DNA from: Bacteroidota bacterium
GTDB taxonomy: Bacteria; Bacteroidota; Bacteroidia; Sphingobacteriales; Sphingobacteriaceae
Reading direction: 5' to 3'
DNA: 64,000 nt
NCBI GenBank assembly: GCA_023450085.1
Contig: JAEXHI010000024.1
Coordinates: 62,001-126,000, forward strand
Shown here: positions 50,712 to 58,297 of the stretch, piece after piece
Layout: each line of letters opens with the position of its first letter
Numbering within the stretch: the stretch's first letter is position 1
Notes under the pieces: model-generated
Databases searched by the model: none
What the model was told of the DNA's origin: nothing
The model's input: only the letters and a program-made list of their open reading frames with translations
Translations under genes and position numbers: made by a program

Positions 50712-53174
50712 TTAGTTACGCACCCTATTTTGTTCACTCTGCGCTCCGTCTGCATTATGTCTACGCAAATTGCTAATCGCTTTTCCAAATCTGTAACTAT
50801 AGCTAAGCATTACCGAGGTAAAATCACCTCTGTTTCGCCAATTGGCTTCGGTTAAATTAAGGTTATTGATGATGCCATTAATAGCTCTGGTTTGGAAAAT
50901 ATCAGTAGCGCTTACTCTCAAAGTACTAGCTGTACTTAATTTCTTCTGCAATGCAAGGCCAATATCATATACCTTACCTATTTCGAACTGTACATTTCTT
51001 AGTTTAGTTTGGTATCGATAATTTACTTCTCCACTCCAACCCTTATCAAATTTTAATTGTAGGTTTCCATTACTCGAAAAAAAGCCGCCTTTGGTATTCA
51101 AAAAGCCTGTATAAAAATTACTTTGCGAATGGATATAGGTGTATTGTCCAAACCAATTAAAGCCTAACCATTTGGCCAAATCAAGGTTGGCATTAACAGA
51201 GGCATTATACACCTCCTGTTTGCCAATGTTTGCAGGTCTGCTAAAATAAGTTCCATTCACTATTTCGATGGTTTCATTTACTTGGTCTTTGCTGTGGCTA
51301 TAGCTTAAAGCTGTAGTAATTTTGTTTTTATAGGTATGCGAAAGCTCTATAGATTGGGTAAATGATGGTCTTAAATACGGATTACCTACATAGTAAGTAA
51401 ACTTATCCAATGGAGAATAGAATGGATTCAAATCCTGATAAACAGGTCTATCTATCCTTCTTCCATAATTTAAACCCAGCTCATGCGTAGAAGTAGTATC
51501 CAGCTTATAAGAGAAATATAAGGTTGGGAATGCGTTGATATAACTTCTCTTAAAACTCGAATCAGATTTCATGATGTTACCCAATTGGTGACCTTTAGAG
51601 ATGGTATTTTCGAGCCTTAAACCTGCCTGCAAAGAAAAACGTTTGCCTTCTTTACTCAAATTCAAATACGTTGCGCTGATGTTTTCGCTGTACACAAAAT
51701 GATTGCTCTTGTCGTAATCTGGAGTGGTGACATTGTTTGCCGTATAAAAATAACTAGCAATGTTATTGGTTTTGATGTAGCTTGTTTTCACTCCTGCATC
51801 CATTTTCCAAGTTCCCATTAAAGGTTGCGAATAGTCAGATTTAAAGCTGTAAATGTTTATTCTTGCTGGCAACTGTCCTTCCAACAAATCTTGAGATTTC
51901 AAAGTACCATTTCCTAAATAAGTATCATTAAAGTAATGCTGGTCTGTACGGGTGTTATAATTGATATAATCTGCATCAGCAGTGATTTCCTTACCTGTTT
52001 TACCAAATTTATGACGGTAGTTGGCATTCACACCCCCATTTTTAAAGGAAATATCATCCATGTTTTTGGCAACAATACTAGAGTCCTTTACCATCGCTGG
52101 ATTAAACAAGTTACTGGTATTGTCATTTACATTGTTTGCATTCCGAATATTGCCTCTCAACAAAATACCCCAAGTAGTATTTTCAGACTGGTAATAATCT
52201 ACCCCTGTTTGTCCATTAAAAGTATTGGCATGTCGCTGAAAATAGGAGTTTTGATTAAAGAAATAATCTGTGCTGCCATCAGGCTTTTTGTACCTTCTAT
52301 TCAAGTCCAAATCGGTAAAACTGTTATTGAGGTTATAGCCAAAGTTTCCAAAAACGTTCCATTTATTTTTTCGATAATTAAAGTTGAAACTATCATTTGA
52401 GCGTGTTTTTTTACCACGGGTTAAGCTTAGATTTACCGCACCGTTAAAGCCAACCGCTTTATCCTTTTTAGTTTTAATATTAATCACCCCTGCATTCCCC
52501 GCAGCATCATACTTTGCTGGTGGATTGGTCATCAACTCTATTTGGTCTATCATAGATGATGGCAACGAACGCAGATAACTTTCCAATTCTTCCCCCGATA
52601 AAAAACTAGGCTTATCATCAATAAATATCACCACTCCTGGCTTCCCTTTCAAGCTAATGCTACCATTTTGGTCTACACTTACTCCTGGCGATTTTTCCAA
52701 AACATCAAGGGCAGAAGTTCCTGCATTGGAAATCAAAGCGTCAACATTTACTACGGTCCTATCAATCTTTTTTTCAACAAAAGGTTTCTTTGCCACCACA
52801 TTCACCTCTTTTAAGGTTTTGGTAACTGCTGCCAATTTAAGCTCGCCGAGCTCAATGAGATTACGACTTGCGTCAACCACAATTGGCTGACTTCGAAAAT
52901 TAGCATAGCCTACCAACATCACCCTAATTTGATAGTTGCCTGCAGGGATTTTATCAAAAGAAAATTTACCATCTGCCTCCGTGAAAGAAGTTTTCAGGAG
53001 TACGCTGTCTTTATCTTTAAGAGAGAATAGGGCTACAGTGGCTAAATCAATAGGTTTTAAACTGCTATCCGTAATTTTTCCGCTAATTACCGCCGTCACA
53101 TTTTGTTGCGCATAGGCAAAAATTGAGGCAATAAGTAGCCCATAGGTTAAAATAACCTTAAGTTGAAGTTTCAT
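50712..53174 (-). CDS. Outer-membrane beta-barrel receptor (TonB-receptor-like) with carboxypeptidase-regulatory-like domain
   Basis: 820 residues. Signal peptide (to about FAYAQQ), a CarboxypepD_reg-like domain (AVISGKITDSSLKPIDLATV), a plug-like domain (NVDALISNAGTSALDVLEKS, KPGVVIFIDDKPS, MTNPPAKYDAAG) and a large C-terminal barrel of the OMP_b-brl_3 type. No TonB box was identified. It lies 27 bases after the M56 peptidase gene and 81 before the subtilase, so all are likely co-transcribed. Ligand unknown. Confidence 0.92.
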   Translation of the reverse strand: MKLQLKVILTYGLLIASIFAYAQQNVTAVISGKITDSSLKPIDLATVALFSLKDKDSVLLKTSFTEADGKFSFDKIPAGNYQIRVMLVGYANFRSQPIVVDASRNLIELGELKLAAVTKTLKEVNVVAKKPFVEKKIDRTVVNVDALISNAGTSALDVLEKSPGVSVDQNGSISLKGKPGVVIFIDDKPSFLSGEELESYLRSLPSSMIDQIELMTNPPAKYDAAGNAGVINIKTKKDKAVGFNGAVNLSLTRGKKTRSNDSFNFNYRKNKWNVFGNFGYNLNNSFTDLDLNRRYKKPDGSTDYFFNQNSYFQRHANTFNGQTGVDYYQSENTTWGILLRGNIRNANNVNDNTSNLFNPAMVKDSSIVAKNMDDISFKNGGVNANYRHKFGKTGKEITADADYINYNTRTDQHYFNDTYLGNGTLKSQDLLEGQLPARINIYSFKSDYSQPLMGTWKMDAGVKTSYIKTNNIASYFYTANNVTTPDYDKSNHFVYSENISATYLNLSKEGKRFSLQAGLRLENTISKGHQLGNIMKSDSSFKRSYINAFPTLYFSYKLDTTSTHELGLNYGRRIDRPVYQDLNPFYSPLDKFTYYVGNPYLRPSFTQSIELSHTYKNKITTALSYSHSKDQVNETIEIVNGTYFSRPANIGKQEVYNASVNANLDLAKWLGFNWFGQYTYIHSQSNFYTGFLNTKGGFFSSNGNLQLKFDKGWSGEVNYRYQTKLRNVQFEIGKVYDIGLALQKKLSTASTLRVSATDIFQTRAINGIINNLNLTEANWRNRGDFTSVMLSYSYRFGKAISNLRRHNADGAQSEQNRVRN

Positions 53175-53201
53175 TAAAAAGTGGTTTAGGTTTATTTGTG
53201 T

Positions 53202-54821
53202 TTAGCGACTAATCCGATACTCTATATCTGGTCGCTTAATGTATTTTTCTTTATATTTTTGATGTATACTGGCATCCTGTGCAATCCCATTCACCAACAA
53301 TTCATTCTCGGTAAGGGTATAGTTCATTTTTTTGCCTCTTACCAACAAACTGTCCTTTATCATTTGGTCCCTTATCTCTTGACTGGCATCAGTACCATCA
53401 TGGACAATATGCTCCACCACTTTACCGTCTACCTTAACGGTACTGGTAGTTGTGGTGATGGTGGTTGTAGTGGTAACACCCACAGGCACATTTATGATAT
53501 TTGAAATGGGCTGGTTAATAGAGATCACATTTTTTAACGGTGCAACGGGTTTCATTGGAGCAAAAGGCTCTTCTGGTTTGGCTTGTGGTAAATCCGAAAT
53601 GGGTTCAACTTCCACAACGGCAGCTAAATCTGAAAAATCATCCTCTTGCGCTTCTCCCAAGTTTATTGCAGATGGTTTAGCTGGTTCGCAATTTTCATGA
53701 GGCGGTGGCTCACTGATTGGTTTTGCTGCTTTAAATTGATGGTTCAATCCATTAACGTAGGTCATTTCTTTTTCCAATGACGATTGTTTCATTGGCGATT
53801 GGCCCATTTTAAAAGCTGCACCTACCATTAGAAAAAAGCATAAGGAAACGGCCAAGGTCGTCTTCTCGAAACCAGACAAGGTGCTTCTGTTATTAAAAGC
53901 AATTCTTCTGATGCGAGCAATCAACTGACCTTTTCCATTAGCCATTGACATGGCAAAACCTGTTGAGTTTAAGCTGAATTCTTGACAAGAAACCAATGCT
54001 TTTAGATAGCCATTTTTATCATTTGTACAGGCAATAGCTAAATCATCACAGCAGTTTTCACGCTCTTCCCTAATGATTTTAGACAACCATAAAACCGCTG
54101 GATTAAAGAAGAATAACACTTCTACAATGTTTTGAAGGATGTTTACCAGATAATCTCTACGTTTAATATGTGCTAATTCATGGCTCAAAATGGCTTCTAC
54201 TTCGTTTAAACTTAAGTGGTTTAACAAACCAATAGGCATTAAAACAACGGGTTTGAAATGCCCAATTACCATTGGAATTTTAGCCAAGCCCGACTGAAAG
54301 ATAGTGATGCTTTGGTTAATATTCAGCTGACGAGCAAGCGTAGCAACTTTTTGCTCCCAATAATTGCCTGCTGCGAAGTTTTTGGTTCTTTTTAAATAGC
54401 TCACCCCATGCAATCCAACCAACAGTTGTATTGATTTAAAAAGAATGATGAGGAGCCAAACCAAAATCATTGGACCTGCATAATGCTTCAAGACTTCAAA
54501 AAACTGATTAAGGGCAGTGAAAATATCCAGCTGGAACTTAAATATTGCATTTTGCTGCGATTGGCTGAAACCGAAAAGGCTTGCAATGATATTCATCTTG
54601 TTTAAGCTTTGTACAAAAACCACCATCATGCTTAATGAAAATAGACTCAACAAGGCTACCAGCAAATTGTACCTCAAAACCGGTTGACGGTTTTTAGTGC
54701 CAACAATAAATAATGCAGCAAGCAAAGCTGTTACTAAACCTATCCATAAAGAATGGAGTAATGTACCGAACAATGCTTCCATCAAATCAGGTGGCAGAAA
54801 GTTAACCCATTTAAATTCCAT
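53202..54821 (-). CDS. BlaR1-like M56 family metallopeptidase
   Basis: 539 residues with four membrane spans in the first 310 residues and a zinc site H214-E215-L-A-H218 (LSHELAHIKRRD), followed by EERENCCDDLAI. This is the BlaR1/MecR1 protease core that cuts or relays to its partner repressor. The C-terminal extracytoplasmic part (about 330-539) is proline-rich with a threonine tract and lacks any penicillin-binding sensor motif, so the stimulus is not obviously a beta-lactam. It lies 30 bases after the BlaI-like gene. Confidence 0.93.
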   Translation of the reverse strand: MEFKWVNFLPPDLMEALFGTLLHSLWIGLVTALLAALFIVGTKNRQPVLRYNLLVALLSLFSLSMMVVFVQSLNKMNIIASLFGFSQSQQNAIFKFQLDIFTALNQFFEVLKHYAGPMILVWLLIILFKSIQLLVGLHGVSYLKRTKNFAAGNYWEQKVATLARQLNINQSITIFQSGLAKIPMVIGHFKPVVLMPIGLLNHLSLNEVEAILSHELAHIKRRDYLVNILQNIVEVLFFFNPAVLWLSKIIREERENCCDDLAIACTNDKNGYLKALVSCQEFSLNSTGFAMSMANGKGQLIARIRRIAFNNRSTLSGFEKTTLAVSLCFFLMVGAAFKMGQSPMKQSSLEKEMTYVNGLNHQFKAAKPISEPPPHENCEPAKPSAINLGEAQEDDFSDLAAVVEVEPISDLPQAKPEEPFAPMKPVAPLKNVISINQPISNIINVPVGVTTTTTITTTTSTVKVDGKVVEHIVHDGTDASQEIRDQMIKDSLLVRGKKMNYTLTENELLVNGIAQDASIHQKYKEKYIKRPDIEYRISR

Positions 54822-54851
54822 AGTTGTGGTTCTGTTTATTTGGTTTTTTAT

Positions 54852-55244
54852 CTACTTTTCAAGTTCATCTAGCAATCTCTTAATTTCCTCCAACTCTTCT
54901 TTCGACGTCTTTTTATTATCTAGCAACTGCATCACCAAGTTAGCTGCCGACCCTTTGTAAAGCGTATCTACAAATTTGTCCAACAGTTGTCCTTTAGTTT
55001 TTAACTCTGCTTGTACTGGTGCATAAATATGCTTCATCTGGCTTGCATCACGATTAAGGATGCCCTTCTCGTCCATAATTTGCATTTGTTTTAAGGTAGA
55101 AGTATAATTCACTTCTCGTTGTTTGTTCAGCTCGTCATTTACAAAACGTACTGTACTAGGGCCAAATTCCCACAATACCTGCAATATCTCCAACTCGGCT
55201 CTGGTAGGCTCTGGGATTGAATTAATAGATTTCTTCTCTTCCAT
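54852..55244 (-). CDS. BlaI/MecI/CopY family transcriptional repressor
   Basis: 130 residues. The winged-helix motif is clear: PTRAELEILQVLWEFGPSTV and VNYTSTLKQMQIMDEKGIL, followed by a C-terminal dimerisation helix. It is the first gene of a four-gene unit. The probable promoter at 55249-55279 has a 12-base palindrome between its elements, a likely autorepressor site. The predicted transcript start is so close to the ATG that the mRNA may be leaderless. Confidence 0.95.
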   Translation of the reverse strand: MEEKKSINSIPEPTRAELEILQVLWEFGPSTVRFVNDELNKQREVNYTSTLKQMQIMDEKGILNRDASQMKHIYAPVQAELKTKGQLLDKFVDTLYKGSAANLVMQLLDNKKTSKEELEEIKRLLDELEK

Positions 55245-55248
55245 ATCA

Positions 55249-55279
55249 CAAAGGTAGGATAACTTTCGTACGAAACAAG
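55249..55279 (-). promoter_or_regulatory. Promoter and operator candidate of the BlaI operon
   Basis: TACCTTTG (minus strand, 55249-55256) matches the -7 consensus and CTTG (55276-55279) sits at 19-base spacing. TTTCGTACGAAA (55264-55275), a perfect 12-base palindrome, fills the spacer. Repressor binding there would block polymerase. Confidence 0.65.
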
Positions 55280-55436
55280 ACTTACTTCATTTTTAACATT
55301 TATTATCGAAAAATTCATGAACATTTACTCTGTTTATTTTGGAGATTGTCTTTTATGCGCCCGTTTGTTGTCATATTTAACCCCTTGCAAGCCAACAATT
55401 TTGATGAAATTTGGTTATCACTTAAACAATCAGACC

Positions 55437-55850
55437 ATGACAAAAGAAATTTGGCTTAACTTATCTGTTAAGGACATTCCACAAACCATTGCATTTTTTA
55501 CCAAAATTGGCTTTAAACTAAATGAACATGCTCCTAAAAGCGATTCGATGGCTTCATTTAAGATTGGCCAAAAGGATTTTATTGTGAACTTTTTTACGGA
55601 AGCAGTGTTCAAAAGCTTCACTCCTTTTCAAATTGCCGACTTAACCGACGCTACTGAGTGTTTGATTTCTATTGATGCGGAAAACAGAGAAGATGTAGAC
55701 AATATTCTCAAAAAGGCAGCAGAAGCAGGCGGAAATGTATTTGCCGCAGGCGGAGAAAAGGATGGCTGGATGTATGGCGGAGGTTTTATCGACCTTGATG
55801 GTCACAAATGGAACGTATTGTTCATGGATTTTAGTAAATTCCCTAAATAA
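55437..55850 (+). CDS. VOC family protein (glyoxalase/bleomycin-resistance fold)
   Basis: 137 residues from the start MTKEIWLNLSVKDIPQT at 55437; the reading from 55317 adds 40 residues without family resemblance. The paired beta-alpha-beta-beta-beta modules end with FIDLDGHKWNVLFMD. Such short proteins include enzymes and binding proteins with unknown substrates. It precedes an SRPBCC gene by 11 bases. Confidence 0.9.
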   Translation: MTKEIWLNLSVKDIPQTIAFFTKIGFKLNEHAPKSDSMASFKIGQKDFIVNFFTEAVFKSFTPFQIADLTDATECLISIDAENREDVDNILKKAAEAGGNVFAAGGEKDGWMYGGGFIDLDGHKWNVLFMDFSKFPK

Positions 55851-55861
55851 AAATCAAGACT

Positions 55862-56302
55862 ATGGAACGAATTTATTTTAAAATTGAAATCGATGCTCCT
55901 AAAGATAGAGTATGGGGAATTCTTTTGGGAGAAACAACTTACCCACTTTGGACTGCAGTTTTTGCGGAGGGTTCAAGGGTAATCACCACTTGGGAGAAAG
56001 GTAGCAAAGCCTTGTTTTTGGGTGCAAAAGATGAAGGAATGGTATCGAAAATTGCCGACCATATTCCCAATGAGTTTATTTCTATTCAGCATTTGGGCTT
56101 TTACAAAGATGGTGTGGAGGACTATGATAGTGAAGAAGCGAAGAAATGGGGAGAAGTTTTTGAAAACTATAAAATAAGCACCAAGGAAGATGGCAAATCG
56201 CTACTAAGCGTTGAGATGGACACTACTGAGGAGTATAAATCATATTTTGAAGAAAACTGGCCTAAAGCTTTGGAAAAGGTTAAAGAACTGGCGGAGGGTT
56301 AG
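55862..56302 (+). CDS. SRPBCC (AHSA1/START-like) domain protein
   Basis: 146 residues of helix-grip fold, beginning MERIYFKIEIDAPKDRVWGI with the typical I-D-A-P-x-x-x-V-W motif. It is likely to bind a hydrophobic ligand. No enzyme role can be assigned. Probably co-expressed with the VOC gene 11 bases upstream. A palindromic repeat array begins directly after it. Confidence 0.9.
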   Translation: MERIYFKIEIDAPKDRVWGILLGETTYPLWTAVFAEGSRVITTWEKGSKALFLGAKDEGMVSKIADHIPNEFISIQHLGFYKDGVEDYDSEEAKKWGEVFENYKISTKEDGKSLLSVEMDTTEEYKSYFEENWPKALEKVKELAEG

Positions 56303-56311
56303 GCACCTCCC

Positions 56312-56780
56312 GTCATTTCGATAGTATGTGAGAACACCACTATTATCGTCATTTCGACGACAGGAGAGATCTAGCATCATATTAAAAAATTACCAAGTTG
56401 CTAGATCTCTCCTCCTTCAGTCGTCGAGATGACGAGAACGAAGGAACATTGCTATTTGTACCGTCATTTCGACGACAGGAGAAATCTAGCATCATACTAA
56501 AAAATTACCAAGTTGCTAGATCTCTCCTCCTTCGCTCGTCGAGATGACGGAGTACGATGGAATATTGCTATTTGTACCGTCATTTCGACGACAGGAGAAA
56601 TCTAGCATCATATTAAAAAATTACCAAGTTGCTAGATCTCTCCTCCTTCGCTCGTCGAGATGACGAGAACGAAGGAACATTGCTATTTGTACCGTCATTT
56701 CGACGACAGGAGAAATCTAGCATCATATTAAAAAATTACCAAGTTGCTAGATCTCTCCTCCTTCAGTCGTCGAGATGACG
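56312..56780. repeat. Tandem array of 88-base hairpin elements (four full copies)
   Basis: After a truncated copy at 56312, four near-identical units start at 56347, 56462, 56578 and 56693 (period 115-116). Each has outer ends CGTCATTTCGACGA / TCGTCGAGATGACG and inner arms GGAGAAATCTAGC / GCTAGATCTCTCC, so an 88-base core folds into one long hairpin around a TATTAAAAAATTACC-type loop. The linkers (AGAACGAAGGAACATTGC-type) are also nearly identical. The last copy ends 34 bases before the GIY-YIG gene. No other gene in the 512-base gap. Confidence 0.95.
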
Positions 56781-56814
56781 AGAACGAAAGAACATTACTA
56801 ACCTATTAAAAACT

Positions 56815-57114
56815 ATGGAAAGAGGTGGAGCTGTTTATATCCTTACAAACGTTAACCGCACCGTGCTCTACATTGGCGTTACTTCCGATTTAATTTTTCG
56901 ATTAAAGGAACATGAGCAGAAAGTATACCCAAAGTCTTTTACTGCAAAATATAATGCCATCATTTGTGTGTATTATGAAGTCTTTTCACACATAGAGGAA
57001 GCCATTGCTAGGGAAAAGGAAATAAAAAAATGGCGTAGAGAGAAAAAGAACCAGTTAATTAATTCCTTCAACCCTTCTTGGAAAAGCTTCAATGATGAAA
57101 TTGCCGAATGGTAG
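56815..57114 (+). CDS. GIY-YIG nuclease domain protein
   Basis: 99 residues, a single URI/GIY-YIG domain. The first motif is AVYILTN then LYIGVTSDL, followed by RLKEHE, and the helix EEAIAREKEIKKWRREKKN supplies the conserved arginine and glutamate. This is the small stand-alone form (COG2827-like), whose cellular role is mostly unknown. It is embedded between two groups of palindromic repeat elements and starts 34 bases after one. That makes a role in repeat cleavage or mobility a testable idea, not a conclusion. Confidence 0.93.
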   Translation: MERGGAVYILTNVNRTVLYIGVTSDLIFRLKEHEQKVYPKSFTAKYNAIICVYYEVFSHIEEAIAREKEIKKWRREKKNQLINSFNPSWKSFNDEIAEW

Positions 57115-57141
57115 TTCGCGTGATGTAGATACTTTCCTATT

Positions 57142-57393
57142 CGTCATTTCGATAAGGAAGCACGACGAAGAGAATTGTAAATCAACGAAGTTAAATCTAA
57201 CTATATAGTTAATCAACTTCGAAAAGTAGCTAAATTTTATTGTATAGAGCTAGATTTCTCCTCCTTCGGTCGTCGAAATGACGAGGATACGAAGAAACAT
57301 TGCTATTATCGTCATTTCGACGATAGGAGAAATCTAGCATCATATTAAAAAATTACCCAGTTGTTAGATTTCTCACATGCGTTCGAAATGACG
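57142..57393. repeat. Two palindromic elements downstream of the GIY-YIG gene
   Basis: Elements at 57142-57293 and 57310-57393. Both keep the outer CGTCATTTCGA / TCGAAATGACG ends. The second has a left arm of the CGACGATAGGAGAAATC type but a right arm of the TTTCTCACATGCGTTCG type, so its arms are mixed. They fill the 365-base gap up to the next gene. Confidence 0.85.
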
Positions 57394-57479
57394 CAGGATA
57401 GCAGAATAATCATTGTCATCTCCAATACAGATGAGCTAATTTTTACCAACTATTTTTATATTTAGGTAAAAAACACAAA

Positions 57480-57845
57480 ATGAAAACAGATTTATACACC
57501 AAAGCAGTACTCACAGTGATTGCTGTTTGCTTAACCGTTATTGTTCTTAAACAAGTTGAAATTATCCCAAGTGCGCATGCGGATGCTCCAAAAACCAATT
57601 CAGCACCTAACAAGCAGTATGCGTTAGTACCTCTTAATGCAGATGGTTCCATAGACGTGAACATCAAATCTACTTCGAGTAAAATGGATGTGAATATTGC
57701 TGGCGTAGGTACTTCTGACAAACTGAACGTCGCTATCAGGGAAGTACAAAGCAGTGCTTTCTCTTACACAAAGCTACCCGTAAAAATAGAAGATGTTAGT
57801 TATGGTGCGTTTTCTAATGCAATACCTGTAAAGATTAGTAAGTAA
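57480..57845 (+). CDS. Small membrane-anchored or exported protein, function unknown
   Basis: 121 residues. One hydrophobic segment near residues 9-24 (AVLTVIAVCLTVIVL) is a signal anchor or uncleaved signal; AHADAP follows and could be a cleavage site. The rest has short repeats of the type DVNIKS / DVNIAG / NVAIRE and PVKIED / PVKISK, suggesting a small beta-structured domain. No family is recognised. It is isolated between two repeat arrays, with no operon partner. A TATATTTA at about 57457 is one base off a -7 box. Confidence 0.7.
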   Translation: MKTDLYTKAVLTVIAVCLTVIVLKQVEIIPSAHADAPKTNSAPNKQYALVPLNADGSIDVNIKSTSSKMDVNIAGVGTSDKLNVAIREVQSSAFSYTKLPVKIEDVSYGAFSNAIPVKISK

Positions 57846-57865
57846 TAATGGAAATTCCAGCTTCT

Positions 57866-58231
57866 AACATCTAGCATCATTCTTTATATACATCAAAACT
57901 GAAAACCAATTGTGCTATATACATATCGTTAGATTTTACTGCGTAGAGCTTCGGTTCTCCTCCTTCAATCGTCGAAATGACGGAAGGAAAAACCATTGCT
58001 ATTACCGTCATTTCGAACGCATGTGAGAAATCTAGCATCATGCCATAAGCGTCAAAACGGAAAACCAATAGAACTAAAACTATACATCGTTAGATTTCTC
58101 CTCCTTTGGTCGTCGAGATGACGAGAACGAAGAAACATTTCTCTTATCGTCATTTCGACGATAAGAGAAATCTAGCATCATATTAAAAAATTACCAAGTT
58201 GTTAGATTTCTCACATGCGTTCGAAATGACG
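57866..58231. repeat. Further palindromic elements with exchanged arms
   Basis: A left-degenerate copy ends at 57982. Full elements lie at 58006-58123 (left arm CGAACGCATGTGAGAAATC, right arm CTCCTCCTTTGGTCGTCG) and 58148-58231 (left arm CGACGATAAGAGAAATC, right arm TTTCTCACATGCGTTCG). The two are reciprocal mixes of the same two arm types. They fill most of the 452-base gap before icd. Confidence 0.85.
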
Positions 58232-58240
58232 GGGGACATA

Positions 58241-58275
58241 AAAAAATCCCTGCTCAAAACGAACAGGGATTTTTT
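58241..58275 (-). terminator. Intrinsic terminator after icd
   Basis: AAAAAATCCCTG pairs with CAGGGATTTTTT around an 11-base loop, giving a U-tract on either strand. It lies 23 bases after the icd stop. Confidence 0.9.
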
Positions 58276-58297
58276 ATATCAGTAATTAATTACCAGA

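Noticed and set aside
56347..56780. CRISPR-like array
   Set aside because: Units are 115 bases with nearly identical linkers, not short repeats with unique spacers, and no cas gene is near.
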